A stretch of 64,000 nt of DNA from Pieris napi (Eukaryota; Arthropoda; Insecta; Lepidoptera; Pieridae). Shown piece after piece: positions 24,124-38,200 of the stretch (its first letter is position 1; each line of letters starts with the position of its first letter). The stretch is from the NCBI RefSeq assembly GCF_905475465.1, contig NC_062249.1:5220501-5284500 (forward strand), given 5' to 3'. The position numbers and the translations under genes are program-made. Below the pieces are notes generated by a model, which did no database searches, was not told the DNA's origin, and worked only from the letters and a program-made list of their open reading frames with translations.

Positions 24124-27100
24124 CGCCTGCTTTACACCATTCACATATAGAGCACGAGGCTCTAAAAGCGTCGTCAGCCTGAATAATCGTTACTAGATAT
24201 CAAATAGAATGGGTTCTGTCAACTCTTAGAGGTCGTAAGCACCATGCGGGGAGGGGGGTCTTTGATTTATTTCGGGAATACGTCAACAGTACGTTATTTA
24301 ATTTTTAACACATATTACCCACACATTGTCTATGCTTGAAAACGGAATGCATTTTCGAAGATTCCAACAAAAAATTATACGTTTATGTATTATTATTTTT
24401 GAGAGCTTTGCTTACTTTTGCTGATAAGAGGAGGGGGGGGGGATAAATTGTAGTAAACTAAAGTATTTGGACGGCCCCTTATAGGCCGTGTTTACACGTC
24501 TTATTACGAAGTTCCGAATTACGTGTAAGTTTTCCGAATAACATTTCTCCGTCTGCAAAGGTGTATTGCCTTTACAAACACTATATAGAAAGTAGAATCA
24601 CAAACATATTCCTTTTTTTTCAAGCCGATAATTTTTTTCGTCGTAAATCGAAAATTATTATGACTGGGGTTTAAAGTTAATGAATTTTTACGAATCCACA
24701 AATACCTGACACCGAGATATTGATATCTATTTCCAATACAATGTTTTGTACATATGTGAAAAAACTAAATATTTAGATAGAAAAGTTCGAACAGTTTTCA
24801 ACTAGCGAATTGCGAGAACAATTCCTCAACCATCCTTGACAGAATCCATTTGTGGGCTTACAATTTCTGGGCGATTTTAGGATAGGAAACAATGTTAAAA
24901 TTAGCTTAAGCCAATAAAGAATTTCGCCACTGATATTTTTGGCTGTGAATTGGTGATATGGCTTAGATTTTCATTTAATTCGGCTGACGACATCAACCTG
25001 CTATAGTGCAACGTGAATAGACTAGTACGCGTAGTGCGAGATTGTGTTGCATAGTCAATTCGAGTGATCATCGAAATAGTGACGTTAGTGTATAAAGCAT
25101 CTAAAGGCTTGTCGAAACAATTGACGTTTTGTGTATATTTGATTTGTAAATTAAATTTTTATGCATTATACTAATATTTCTACTTCCATGAGCTAGTATT
25201 CAAATAAATTAAATTTTTGGCAGTTATGTTATTGTAGGACAACTTGACGATGTATCCAACCGTCAATGTTAACTTGTGCTGAACAGCGTATAAACAATTA
25301 ATATTTTTACTATAAACGCAATGAAATGCGAGCTTATTTAATCTATAGACTAAATTAGCTCGCAGCTATCAAACAAATTGTGTAACCATAGAAATAAAAT
25401 ATAAAACAAATGCAAGCTTTTTACGTTAGCTACAATTAAATTTCGAGTTAGTAAATATTTGCAGCAATTTCCAGACTAGTTTTATGTGCACATTTTTGTT
25501 TATATAAAATCTATAAATTAAGCATTACATGTTGTATAAGTGAAAACCTTATATATTCAATAGTAGCTACATGTTTTATTTACATTCCTATGTTCGTGAG
25601 TTATTTAAAATTTCCCAAAAAATCTGAAATAAGTAGTTCTAGGAATACCTCATAGAGGATGCGTGTATTATTATTTTTATACGATAGAAGCTAGCAACAC
25701 CGTAGATATCAATAGTTGTATTTTAGTATTATTCAATCTACAATATTTTCGGTACAAGTAAATGACAGTCAAATATTGCTTAGACAGAATTTATTTAGAG
25801 TCAACAGGTATATGGAATAGACTGGACAATAATTACACAGATATTCCACCAATTATGATAAAAAAGTTAATGTGGAATTTTTATTCGTACAACAAGCGAG
25901 ACACCTCAAACTTCTCTACAAGAGTGTCTATTTTCACTCAGTTTATTCCATGTTTCCTGTCTATGGTATTGAGTAGATGACATGGTAATAAATAGATTAG
26001 TAGTTGGCCTAAATAGGTTTTATTTATTGTGCCCTATAATTTGTAATTTATTTTCATATAATTGTGTTGTAAACCGAGTTACCGAAGTTTATGAAATTGT
26101 AATGCAATAATGAATACTCTTAAGGATTAACTGTTTATGATGTAATTATGAACGTTATTTTTAAATATTCTATTTAAGTTATTCGTTTGTGACTGACATT
26201 AAAGTAATTTAAATACGTTGTTTTTTATTAATAAAAGATAATAACCTCCTCATAATCCTTAAAACATTACGGGTTTCCTGTCTGTTTTGAGGATATTTTA
26301 AGCTCATACATAATTTGTATAAATATCATGCATATTTTCCTATAAGAAATGCGTAATATAAGTATAATAATATAACTTACCATGATAGTGGGATCAATCC
26401 CTGTGGTATTTTTTTGGATTCGACTAAGTCGATAATTTAAAATAAAATAATATCTCTTTCCTAATCTTCGTGTTATACCTCATCGTGTAACAAATATTGC
26501 GCTATTTTAAAATTTAAAATATATTGTATTTATTAAAAATATTTAACTTACGAAACCTATAAGTCTGTCGTAAAAAGTGAGGTTAAGTTACGATTACCTT
26601 TATGTCAAATAAGCAAAAGTAAACCTCAAATGTATTTACGAGTAGGTACTGCAATAAGGTTAACGAAATACAAAATATCTAATTGCGATATTCGTATCGA
26701 TTGTCGGATCCGAAACACTTTCGTAAAAGGAAATTGTACGTTACGTCAACCAAAACTTCGTAATTCGTTTTTCGCAATAGATCTCCAGAGCTCAGTGGCT
26801 TCCGTCGGTCCTGATGATGCTTATTGGCCGACCGTGTGTTGGTACATTGCTCTCCTATCCATTAAACGGACTAGTACAGTTGTACACAATGAAACCTTTT
26901 CATTGTTGAATTTTATGAAATTGTGATTAAGTTACCTAAATATACGTTTACCTAATTCATAATTGTCACCATAAGGAAGTTTATCCCTTAGTATTAATAT
27001 TTTCGTAAAGATGACAAAAATACTAAGAGAAGAAGTGTGTAGTGTGGGCTGCTTCTGCACTTAGACTCTCATTTAGTTCGTTGTGTGTTAAGTCCTGGCT

Positions 27101-29299
27101 AATTAAGTCTAGCTCCTTCCTGAAGCTAAGAAGTTGCCTGTGCGTTTCGTAAGCTTCACGGAGCGAACTAATAGTAGTATAAAATGTATTTACATCCGTC
27201 CCATTGGAGTATAAGAGTTATAGAGTGCGCTATGTCTCTTTGAATGAAGAAGCTCTAGAATATGCCCTGTGTACGTTCTGCCTCAATAAAGAATAGCCGC
27301 CTTGGCCGAATCTTTCTTAAGAACATTATTTTAAAACATTATAAAGTATATTTTATTAAAATATCAACTTTCTGTTATATATATTAACCAGGCGGGTAAA
27401 TCTTTTTGTCTACTGTCAGTTCTTCCTCGATCTCCAAATAATAAAAGGTAAAATTGTGCCATATCATTTATTTTTATAAACAAAACATGATTGCAATATC
27501 ACAAGTTTACTACACTACATTCAACAATAGATTCGAAAATACAGATACAAAACAAAAATTACGACAAAAGACTGTCAAATGAATGTTATATGAAGTAAAA
27601 TATTTTATACTTGAAATATTACGACAACAAAATGTTAAATAGTTAAAATTTCCTTAGAAGACTTAGTAGAAGATTCATGATTCGGAATGTAACAAAAACT
27701 CCAGATTATTTAAATGCATCAAACAAAAATATATTGCAATATCAAAAATGGCACAAACTTTTGTCAAATAAATAATTAATTGTTCTTAGTTATAATATTC
27801 GAGCATCGTTCAAAATAATTAGTAAATTCAAAACACTGATTGCACAAACCGTATATTGAGCAATAATTACGCTCTATATATTTCATATATAAAAATATTC
27901 GTGGTTATACCGTAACAATAAATAAATTTTATTTAAAATGATGTAAAATTGCAACATATTGTATAGAACATCATTCCACCCGAGCCCACTCCCAACGTTA
28001 AAAATAAACTTAATAATCCATTTAAATATTTAACAGAAATTTTGTAATAAAAAAAAATTAAGGATACCATTAAATGTGTTACAAAAATAAGTTCCTTGTT
28101 TTAATTCCGAACTCCAGAAGCATCTCTTATCAAACTTAATAAAGATAAAATGATTTGACATATCCTCAAACGAGATTCACGTTTAGATGGGCATTCAGAT
28201 ATTTTATGAACAGGCAAAAATCAGATCCTTAATTTAATAAATTTAGCTAACTATAGGTAACGGATTTGAGCTTGACGTATTGCACATCCGATAAAAATTA
28301 AGTATCTAAATATAACAACTATTCAAATGTCGTCAAAAAGTGAATAAAATAGATAGAATAACACTCGCACAACACAATGTAATAATAGTAATAAATGCAC
28401 ACACAAACAAATTTTTATTGGGCCCTCATTATTTCTCTTACATATAGGTACTTTACTAGTCGTATGTATTACAAGCTGTAACTATACTATTTTCATAGAT
28501 AACTCGGCCTTGAGGTTTTAGTTCCACCAATAAAAAAAATGTTAATGTGAACATTAATTAATTAATTAATTAGAAATAGAAATCTAAATAAATTCATGTC
28601 AAGTTATTTATAAAGAGGTAATAATTAATATTAGAGCTATATAATTTGAAGTAGACAACATTTAGTAGAAATAGATAAATCTTAAAAATTCGTAAAACTA
28701 GTCACAGATAATAGATATAAAGGAAAAATTATTATAAAACAGTTTAAAGAGAGTTATCTACTAACGCTAATTGGGTAAGAACTTAAATATTGGCAACGCT
28801 ATACGACACATCATAAAGATACGATACGATACATCATAAAGATACGATACGATACATCATAAAGATACGATACGATACATCATAAAGACAACAAAATTAT
28901 AAATGCATCCCCACGCAAGAATTGTTCATGGTGGCGTAAAAATAAAATATTTAAGTAAATATAAATGTTAAAATAATGAAAATGTCGTACTAGCGCTAGT
29001 AAACAAACCCTGTTTAACTCAGTAAACATTTGTTCCTAATAAATATTCTAAAATTACTTTGGATCTGACTGTATACCGGTATCACTGATAGTAAATTCTA
29101 CTCACCTACTTAAGTTGAAATCTTAAATGCATAATTTAGTATAATTATTGCTAAGTTTTAATGAAATTTAGAATCGGTACGTATTACAAATCGCCAAAAA
29201 ATTGTGCGATTCAAATTCGCTGTTATTGTCGTAAAAATTATAAAATTAAATTTAAATATAAGTACTAAATGAATGAATTCGCATTTACGAGGTATGCGT
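24124..29299. other. convergent intergenic region with both 3' UTRs
   Basis: No confident gene is present. A canonical AATAAA at 24913-24918 could end MON2 about 790 nt after its stop. On the - strand, AATAAA at 28414-28419 could end Itpr about 880 nt after its stop. Several other hexamers exist, so neither end is fixed. A G-rich degenerate repeat lies at about 24236-24487. A 98-codon open frame at 26630-26926 (+) has no recognisable similarity. Confidence 0.5.
28801..28888. repeat. 23-bp minisatellite, about 3.5 copies
   Basis: Tandem units of CATCATAAAGATACGATAC plus GATA, nearly identical between copies. It lies in the probable Itpr 3' UTR. Confidence 0.9.
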
Positions 29300-32200
29300 T
29301 CAGGGTGGCAAGTTTAACTGCAAGTTGTGAAGATACGCCGACGTCGAGTTCAAAAGACCTATGCGCTGTTTCTGCTTGCGTTGCTCGGTCATCTAAAGAT
29401 TGAAGATATATAATGGTACAAAATAAAAAAAATCGAACAACAAGAAAAGTCTGCACAATCAGCCATACATAAACAGGCATGCAAATGTCATAATAAGAAG
29501 TCGAGTCATTTATGAGTAATTGTTAAACTTATATAAAAATAAGGAATTCCAGAATTTACTCATATTTCTTGTGGAAATAAAAGAAACATGATGGCGTTGG
29601 ATTTGGACTAAATGATTTTGACCGGACATTAGGACTTCGTTTGAATGAGTGGTGGGACACATTTGGTAAGTAACTCGAAACATTTTATCAAACAATATTT
29701 AATTCTATATACTCTAAAGTAAACAAATACTCATTTCAACGACAAAATATTATTTAGTAAATGATTATTCCTTTTAAAAATTTCAATACTCAATTATTTT
29801 GGCGAACATTTTACAAAAAACAACATATGAAAAAATTATGACAATGCTCAAAAATGACTTAATATTCTTTAAGTCATACCTGATCACGGAGGTCTGTAAG
29901 CAGGTCCGTGAGCGTTCTAACAGCTTGTTGAGCCCGTTCCAGCTGAGCCTGCAAAGCTCGCACTTCCAGCTCCCCCCCTTCACCCTCACCTCCGCCCATT
30001 AGAGACAGAGCGCGGAGTCGCGGAAACCAGTCCAGGTTGTTTGACTGAAAATCATTTTGGTGATATTAAGAGAACAATTTAATTACACTTCGAGAATTTA
30101 GTTTGTACTGAGAAAGTGTAATCGTGTATTTTATGTGGACTTACGGCCGGCAACGCACTTGCGAGCCTTCTGGCAATGTCAGTGTCCATGGGCGGTATCA
30201 CTTAGCATCAGGTGAGTCTCCTGCCCGCTTGCCTTCTATTACATAAAAAAAAACTTATTTCGGAGTAGATGAGAGACTTTATGTCTGTCTGTCTGTCTAT
30301 ATAATTTCTTATGGTAAATATTTTAATGGATTTGATTTACCATGGTTTACATTTGAAATTTTAAAATTAAGAGAATATTTGAATTTACACAATTGCACAA
30401 TTAATTAAATGTTGCCATGTTTAACATTAATATTTTATACTAAAACTATAATAATAATAGTCTTTATTTCTTCTCTCACATATACATACAAGGTTATTAT
30501 GATGAAACCAAGATGATAACATTAGGAAGTGTATGTGTGAGACTGGTCTCTGTAACAGGAGACCTGAGTGAGACTATAAACACACCTTAATCATAGAATG
30601 CACATAACTCTCTGGGCCTGTGAACTCGGTAGGGTCCTTGACCCTAACCAGCACCATGAAGTGAAGGTAATGCCACATGTTGTGCTCGCTCTTTATGTGC
30701 TCTTCGAATGAGACCGTCTTGTTGTCGAATGCTGATCTGTTCAAACCTGAAACGTTTAAGTTAGCATAGAGTATATAAAGTGGCGAAATAATTGAATAAT
30801 TAAGTTCACTCAAAGGCAAACATGACAAGTTAACGCTCAAAAGTAACTACTTGAGTTCTTTATTATTTCTATGTATATAACGAAATTTGGCAAAATAGAT
30901 TTAAGTGATTTAAATGATCTAAATGACGTGGAAGAATTTCTGTTTATCAAACCTTTCTTTTATATATCCAATTATAGAACACTAAGACGGTTAATGAACA
31001 TTACATTAAGCTATTCACTAGTATTTAAGAAAAGTCAACATGTTACTTACTAGGCATGATTATTGTATAGACTAGATTGTAATTCATGTAAAGTCGCACT
31101 CTTTTTTGTGTACTTTATTGAAAAAAAAACACGACGGGTTGCACTCCGGGAGTGCCGGCAGAAGTGAAAACTTGAATATTAACGTTGTGCATTTTTGATA
31201 TTTTGGAATGGTTAGGGAATAATTTTGCACGAATTGCTTTAATTATCCGTATAAAAGTACTATCATTTATGTGGTAGAATACAATATTTATTTATTGCGC
31301 TATCGTACACAAACATGACAATTTATATGACATTAAATACGCCGCGCCAACTATCTACTCTCCATCAGTCTTACGAATTTTCGATCAGGTCACGTGTCCT
31401 GACGCGAGTTTAACATTTATTTTCCAAAAAAAGTGTACAACGCCGCTAAAGTTTTCACTTCAAAAAAAATTATCCAATGGTCTATATATATAGAAAAACT
31501 AATTAGAATCCTTATTGAAATTTAATATATTAACGAATTAATAAATACAATCAAACAACTATAATATTACTAACCGCAGACAAAGCATGTGCTTTTAAGT
31601 ATTGACTCCTTGAGTTGCTTCTCACTACGGAGGTCGGCGAATGTGTCAATGATGACACCGAAGATTAGGTTGAGGACGATAATGATGACCACGAAGAAGA
31701 ACAGCAGATCATACACCACTCGTGCTACGTATAGCGGCTCCTATTACAAAAATAAATCAGTGGCGCTACAAGTCAACCTTTTGAGGACTGGGCCTCAGAT
31801 TTCTGTATCTGTTTCATAATCATTTGTCAATATAATAGGCACGTAGGTGATCAGTCTCCTGTACCTGACACACGCTATCGACTTTTTAGGTCTAAGGCAT
31901 GCAGGTCTCACGATGTTTTCCTTTACAGTTTGAGCGAATGTTAAATGCGCATATAGAAAGAAAGTCCATTGGTGCACTGGGGATCGAACTTACAACCTCA
32001 GGGATGAGAGTCGCACGTTGAAACCACTTGGCCAACACTGCTCCTATTACAAAATGAATAAAATAATATTTAATTGGGCTAAGGTAATACAGATGCGTCT
32101 GAATTAGCATCGCAAAAAAATTTCATACCACTTTCCCTGATCTCATACAATTTCAAGAAATCCAATTTGCTGAAGAATAGAAACTTTTTGATGAAATAAA

Positions 32201-35200
32201 ATTCGCCACAAAAAAGGTTTCCAAAACGTTTCGTTTCACGTTGCTAAATTTTTTACAACTTTTCTACATAATATCGTTTATCATAACAATACTTACAAAG
32301 CTAGCAGGAGCCCGAAGTATATCACCAATACCACCTCCATTCCTTAGGCCCTGGTTAAGAGTAGTCACGATACACATGATAAGTGAATCGCAACTGCGCT
32401 CGCGCAGGTCCCCGCCCACTGACACTATACGAGACGTGCGCTGCCTGTACTTAGCTGCTGGGTCATCTCCGCACTTTTCCACCTCAAACCGAGGATCGTC
32501 GTCATCTAAAATTTTTATTATAAGCATCGTTCAGTTATATAAATCCATAAACCAATAAAAAATGCACCATATATTTATGATCAATAACTTTTTACACATA
32601 AACTAAGAAATCCGATTTGACAAATTGGGATTGCTTGCACGTGCTTAATCACAAATATGCCTCAGTATCGTAAAGTTATTTAATTATCAACATATTTACT
32701 GTACTTATCAACATAATCAACATAATTACTGATGCAGAAAATACGTTAGACGAAAATAAGACAATATACAATTGCGTTCAAATAAGAAGTGTTTTTTATG
32801 TAATTACTAACACTATAGTCGTATTTTTAATTAGACGAAGCCAACTGACAGTAGCTAATGTCACTTTGTAAAATAATGTTGCCATATTTAAAGTAATAGT
32901 GATGAGTTCAGTTCTTGTTCAATCAGATGAATGAACAATGAGTGTGAATAGTCAATCATTTCAAACAATAAAAGAATATTATTTCTATTTCAAAATTGTA
33001 TAAAAGTGCTCTGATATAAGTTAGGTACTAGTACTATGTAACTACAATCAGTTTTTTGACGTCTTATTACAAAGCGCGGCGCGGCGACTAGTGCCATCAC
33101 CGATCATTAATTCACGGGTTTTTACTTTGTCACAAGACTATTTTTATTTCATTAAAAACTGACAACACCGTAAACGTCAGTTGACTTCGTCTAATTAAAA
33201 ATTCGACTATAGTCTGAAATAAACATTTTCTAATAAATTTATAGAAACGACACCTCTTTATAATGTCAAAATAAGCACAGTCCCTTGAGTGTCGTTATAT
33301 AGAGTTTACACTGTTATTAAATAGTCTCAACAATTCTAAAACGCAGAAAATTTTCTTCTACGAAGCCTTACCATCGAGCCGGTCCACGGTGACGAGGAAG
33401 TGATCCCTGAAGAACATATAACCCACGATGGAGAACATGTAGATTAGGACCAGCGCCAAAACTGCTGTTAGAAGGATGGAACGCCCATTGCGAGTCACAG
33501 ACCGCATAACGTTTAACAGAGTTTCTTCTCGGTATACTATATCTAGCAACTAAAAGGAAATCATAATAATTGAAAATGTAAAACACTCTGAAAAACATTT
33601 TTATGATTATAACCTTTTTTTTAAAATATATAGAACAGGGGGCAAACGGGCATGAGGCTCACATGATGTTAAGTGATGCCAGCGAGCTCGCGAGTGCGTT
33701 GCCGGCCTTTTTCGTTTACGCTCTTTTCTTGAAAGACCCTAAGTCGAATTAGTTCTGTTCTTAGTGAAGTGGTGGTGTGTATTTTTACACGTCTTAGTAT
33801 TATTATAAACAATCCATGAATACCTACCAAATCTTTATAAGTAGAATTATATTCCGTAATTGGTCCTTGCTTATATTTAAAGGTTCTAAAAAGGTTTTCT
33901 ATCATAACGATGAACATTACTCACCAGAACGGAAAAGAAGAATGGGTGACAGCAAATCCCCAGGAAGCAGAATATGAGATACACCCCGTGATATAGCAGT
34001 TCTGGATCCGTAATGACGTGTCGCGCTGACTTCGATAGAGTGCCCTGATTGCCCATTATGCTTACTAGGTGAACGCCTTTTACAACCACCTGTGATTACA
34101 TCGATAAATGTGGTCTAAATAAAATTTCTTAAGCGGGTATTACTTAATTAATTACAGTATCGTTACGTCATTATGATAAATCAAAAGTTTTTAGGGCATA
34201 AAATTATATTTTATGAATTAAGGTATCGTGTTATCTTTATTATATGTTAAAAGCAGTCGCCCACGCAAAATAAATTGTAAAAAATATAGCCTTATATATC
34301 TATCAAAATCTCAAAATTATTATTGCGTATTAGACAAACAATTATTCATATATTTTTGCATTTTATTTTATCTATTTACTAGCTGGCCTGGCGAACATCG
34401 TACCGCCTAACAGTCGATTCTTTATTTTTTTAAATACTTATTCTGCTATTCGAGACACCGGACAACAAATACATTACCTCAAAAAATAAAAATTTACCTT
34501 CCCGGAACCCCTCCACAAACACGATATTTATGATATGGTATTAAAGTTCAAATTGCCTTTTAATATTATTACGAATATTTTGTATGGGAATATAGAAAAG
34601 TGTTGTTTTTAGACTTTTTCACTCAAGTTTTTTTAATTTTTCTCTCCGTAAGAACCATCCTCGTACTTCAAGGAATATTATAAAAAAAGAATCAGACAAA
34701 TCAGTCAAGCCGTTTTCATGTTATGTCGTGACAACGAAAAACGGGTTTCATTTTTATATATAGATTAACACTTCGTTGCAGTGATACAAAAATGTCTCAC
34801 TAATCTCTTGTTATTTATTGAGTACACCATAAAATTATCTGAGGGTAATTTAGAAGAGATGAAGCGTATAAGGGAGTAACGGTATAACAATCAAATAAAA
34901 TCCAGTTTATACTTACAGTAAGCATTCCCAGCAGCCATAACATGGGCTCAGGTCCAAGTAATGATATGAGTAACACGATGATGCATCCAGCCAAGGCTCG
35001 AAGACTGGACCAGCGCGGTGCCCAAGTCACTAAACCACCAGACGCGCACAGTGCTATCCATATTACCAGTGATAGGTGCTCATTTAACTCTGAAATATAC
35101 GAAATTATTAAAAAGTTAAAGTAAAAAATCATTTAATCACTAGTGGACCCGACAGACGTTGTCCTGCATGATATTTCAAGCGATTAGTAAAGCAAAGTAT

Positions 35201-38200
35201 GAAGGTACCGACTGCAGCGCCATCTGGCGGGCTGATTTGTGAATCTAAACCTTTCCCAGATCCCCTTGAACACACACAAAAAATTTCATCAAAATCGGTC
35301 CAGTCGTTTGAGAGAAGTTCAGTGACATACACACTCACACAAGAATTATATATATAAAGATATAGGTAACACAATGTACACTTATGAACGTCAAAAACTG
35401 AAATGTATATGAAATGCTTCTAATTTTACATTTAGTGCCAGTTCTCAAATCAAGGGCGTAGAACGGAAGAGAAGAACTGGCAATAAACTCTCCGCCACTC
35501 TTTTTAATCGCCATGTTTTTTTTACACGACGTTTGTAAGGAGCTGCAACCATTACACCATGTTCCACATGACATCTTAAGTAATAAATAACAATAAAATA
35601 AAAACAAAAACTTGTCCTCTATCAGCAGGAGGCATGGTGAAATAGGAGCACGCACTTACATTCTAGTGGGAACAACACGCAAACACATAGTCGAAATAAC
35701 AAACTATTGTACTATAAATAGACCTTATTGAAGTAATATTACTGCAATCTTATTAGTTTCGTTTATATTTGGGGATCGTTAACTTGTAAGAATGATAATA
35801 AACTCTTTCCATTATTAACTAAAGATTACTCACTTGGTGTCTCTTCTTGAAACGGATAGAAGAAGGCTACGATGACATTAATTAACACAGCGAAGTTAAA
35901 CAATATATTACTCCAATATGACATGTAGGAAGACACCCAGAAGAGAAGTGGCTGACCTGAAAAGATGTTATCAAATTTTATAATACAACTAGCTGCCCCC
36001 GCGAACTTCGTTTCTCCTTATGTGATTTTACTTAGCTAACCTTTTTAGTTAATACCAACATGAAACTTTTTAATATCTACTCCTGAGACTGTTCGGTTTT
36101 CCAGAATGAAAACTTTTTAGGGTTTTCTCTGATTTTTCTCTATATAAACCTCAGAATTCAAGTTAAAAGTTCTTAACTAACAAATAAAAAATAGGGGTTG
36201 ATCATAGAGATCGGGTTGATGAAAATTAAGGGTTGTATGTATTTTTGTATGCTGTATCAACAAAAAAAATAATAGCAAAAAAAATTGTCTAAAAAATAAA
36301 AATAAAAATTTTGGGGTGGATTTTAAATATGCATAAAAATTCATAAGAATCGGTCGAGCCGTATCGGAGGAGTATGGAAACGAACATTGTGACACTAGAA
36401 TTTTATATATTAGATTTTAGCAAGTATCTATCATAACAATAACTTGTTTACGTGTGCTTGTTTAATAAATATTGAGAAAAAAAAGGCTTTACATTTTACT
36501 GGAATCATCTCTTTACTGTAATAAATAAGAAAAAATCTGAATAACAATTTATACTAAAACGCATCTTTACCTCTGAGCTTTTTCTGCCACTTCATTTCAT
36601 GGAATAGGTTATCAAGCCGGGAGAAGAAGTCGGCCACCTTGCTTCCCTGGTCATCCCTTTCTGCGCTCTGCAGCACTCGGTGCTTGCTGTCATCGGGAAG
36701 GTACTCGCATATTTCGGGTATCGGAAAAACTATCTGCTCCATACTACGGTCTGTACGTACTATCTGTGAAGGGTAGATATTTTAGTTTCTTTAACATATG
36801 TAATTAGAAATTCATTAATTTTTTTCCTGCGGCCGGAGTCTTCACTATCATCTATTATATATACTTAGTATTAAGAATATCCACAGCGAAAACTTACCTG
36901 CATCATGAGCATACCCCACATACACTTTTACACAATCACACACCAGAGCCAAATTAGGTATCACTTACTTAAATGTATTGAATATTTTTTATTGTTTGTT
37001 CCCTTTTGTAAATTTTTGAACCTTTTTGTAGCTAACTATTATGTATTCCATCTCTAGCTATATTTTTAGTGTAATTGTTTGTTATTATATAAAAATTTTG
37101 TTATTTTTAGGATTACCAAATAAATAAATATTGATATGAACCTCTTCAAAAACTTCGCAATTAATTATCGTTACCTCAATTTGTGCTGTATGCGAGCGAT
37201 AGTATTGCAGCGCCGGCGCAGCAGGTCCCGTGGGTGTGGACCTCACCAGCGCCGCTAACTCTTTATTGTGGGCAGCCAGTTGGTGACAGAGGATGTAAAT
37301 GTTGTGACCAACCTATATTAAATAATTTATATCTAAATTTAAGCAATCAAGACCAGAATACAGATGGGGTACTCTGTGGTTCTTTTCAATAACTCATTCA
37401 TCTTAGATGAAAAGTCTAGTCATTATACATAATTAAAACTTAGACAAAAAAAAACATTTAATCATGTAGGTAACATAATATACACTTATGACTCGTCAGT
37501 AAAGAAATACATATTAATGCTTCTAATTTTACATTTACTGCCAGTTCTCAAATCAAGGGCGTAGAACGGAAGAGAAGAACTGGCAATAAACTCTCCGCCA
37601 CTCTTTTTAATTGCCATTTTTTTTTACACAACGTTTGTAAGGAGCTGCTACCATTACACCATGTTCCCCATGACATTTCAAGTAATTAATAATAATAGCA
37701 TAAATTAAAAAAAAAACAAACACTTGTCCTTTATCAGCAGGAGGCATGGTGGTAGGCGTGCTCCTAGCAAGCACTTACATTCTCGTAGGAACAACATATA
37801 GTCGAAATAAGCAACACCGCATACATGAATTCAAGTACGACCAGTCACCACAAGCAGCACTCGTTCACGAGCATGACGCATGGCCAGCCATCGGCCCCCT
37901 TGCCATATTTTAGTTCAAGGTCAAACAAAATCCTACTGACCTCTTTAGGCGAGACGCCTGCGCAGGGAGTATCATCTTCGCTGTCTGAGTCAGCATCTGC
38001 ATGCTCTTGGTTGAACGCACTGCAAGCTACATCCACCTAAAATAAATAATCATTTATCACTGTTTACACGCGAAAACCAAAAATTAAATGTAGTATTGTC
38101 TTTTATTGACATAACCTTTACACATTTAAAGAAAACACTTTTTTAATGGATTGAAGCTATGTATTATATATATTATATATATATATTATAAACTTATAAT

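Larger units (their letters stand above)
29300..38036 (-). other. Itpr: Itpr exons of the channel and C-terminal tail
   Basis: Exons in transcript order: 37941-38036, 37175-37312, 36571-36763, 35834-35956, 34917-35089, 33925-34089, 33372-33549, 32297-32505, 31575-31740, 30586-30746, 29880-30044, 29300-29392. The first encodes an acidic segment (DADSDSEDD). Membrane segments: S1 in 35834-35956, S2-S3 in 34917-35089, S4 in 33925-34089, S5 in 33372-33549, pore loop GGGIGDIL in 32297-32505, S6 (VVIIIVLNLIFGVIIDTF) in 31575-31740. The linker zinc-binding site spans 31575-31740 and 30586-30746. Confidence 0.94.

Noticed and set aside
24236..24487. G-rich MITE-like segment after MON2
   Set aside because: It resembles the G/C-run MITEs in style, but I could not define inverted ends, so it is only mentioned in the spacer entry.
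25762..25980. 72-codon open frame in the convergent spacer
   Set aside because: Composition like the surrounding non-coding DNA and no family resemblance.
26630..26926. 98-codon open frame in the convergent spacer
   Set aside because: No recognisable domain, no splice context and no coding bias I can defend; could be chance within a 3' UTR.
28801..28888. Possible CRISPR-like array
   Set aside because: Units are contiguous without spacers in a eukaryotic context; it is a minisatellite.
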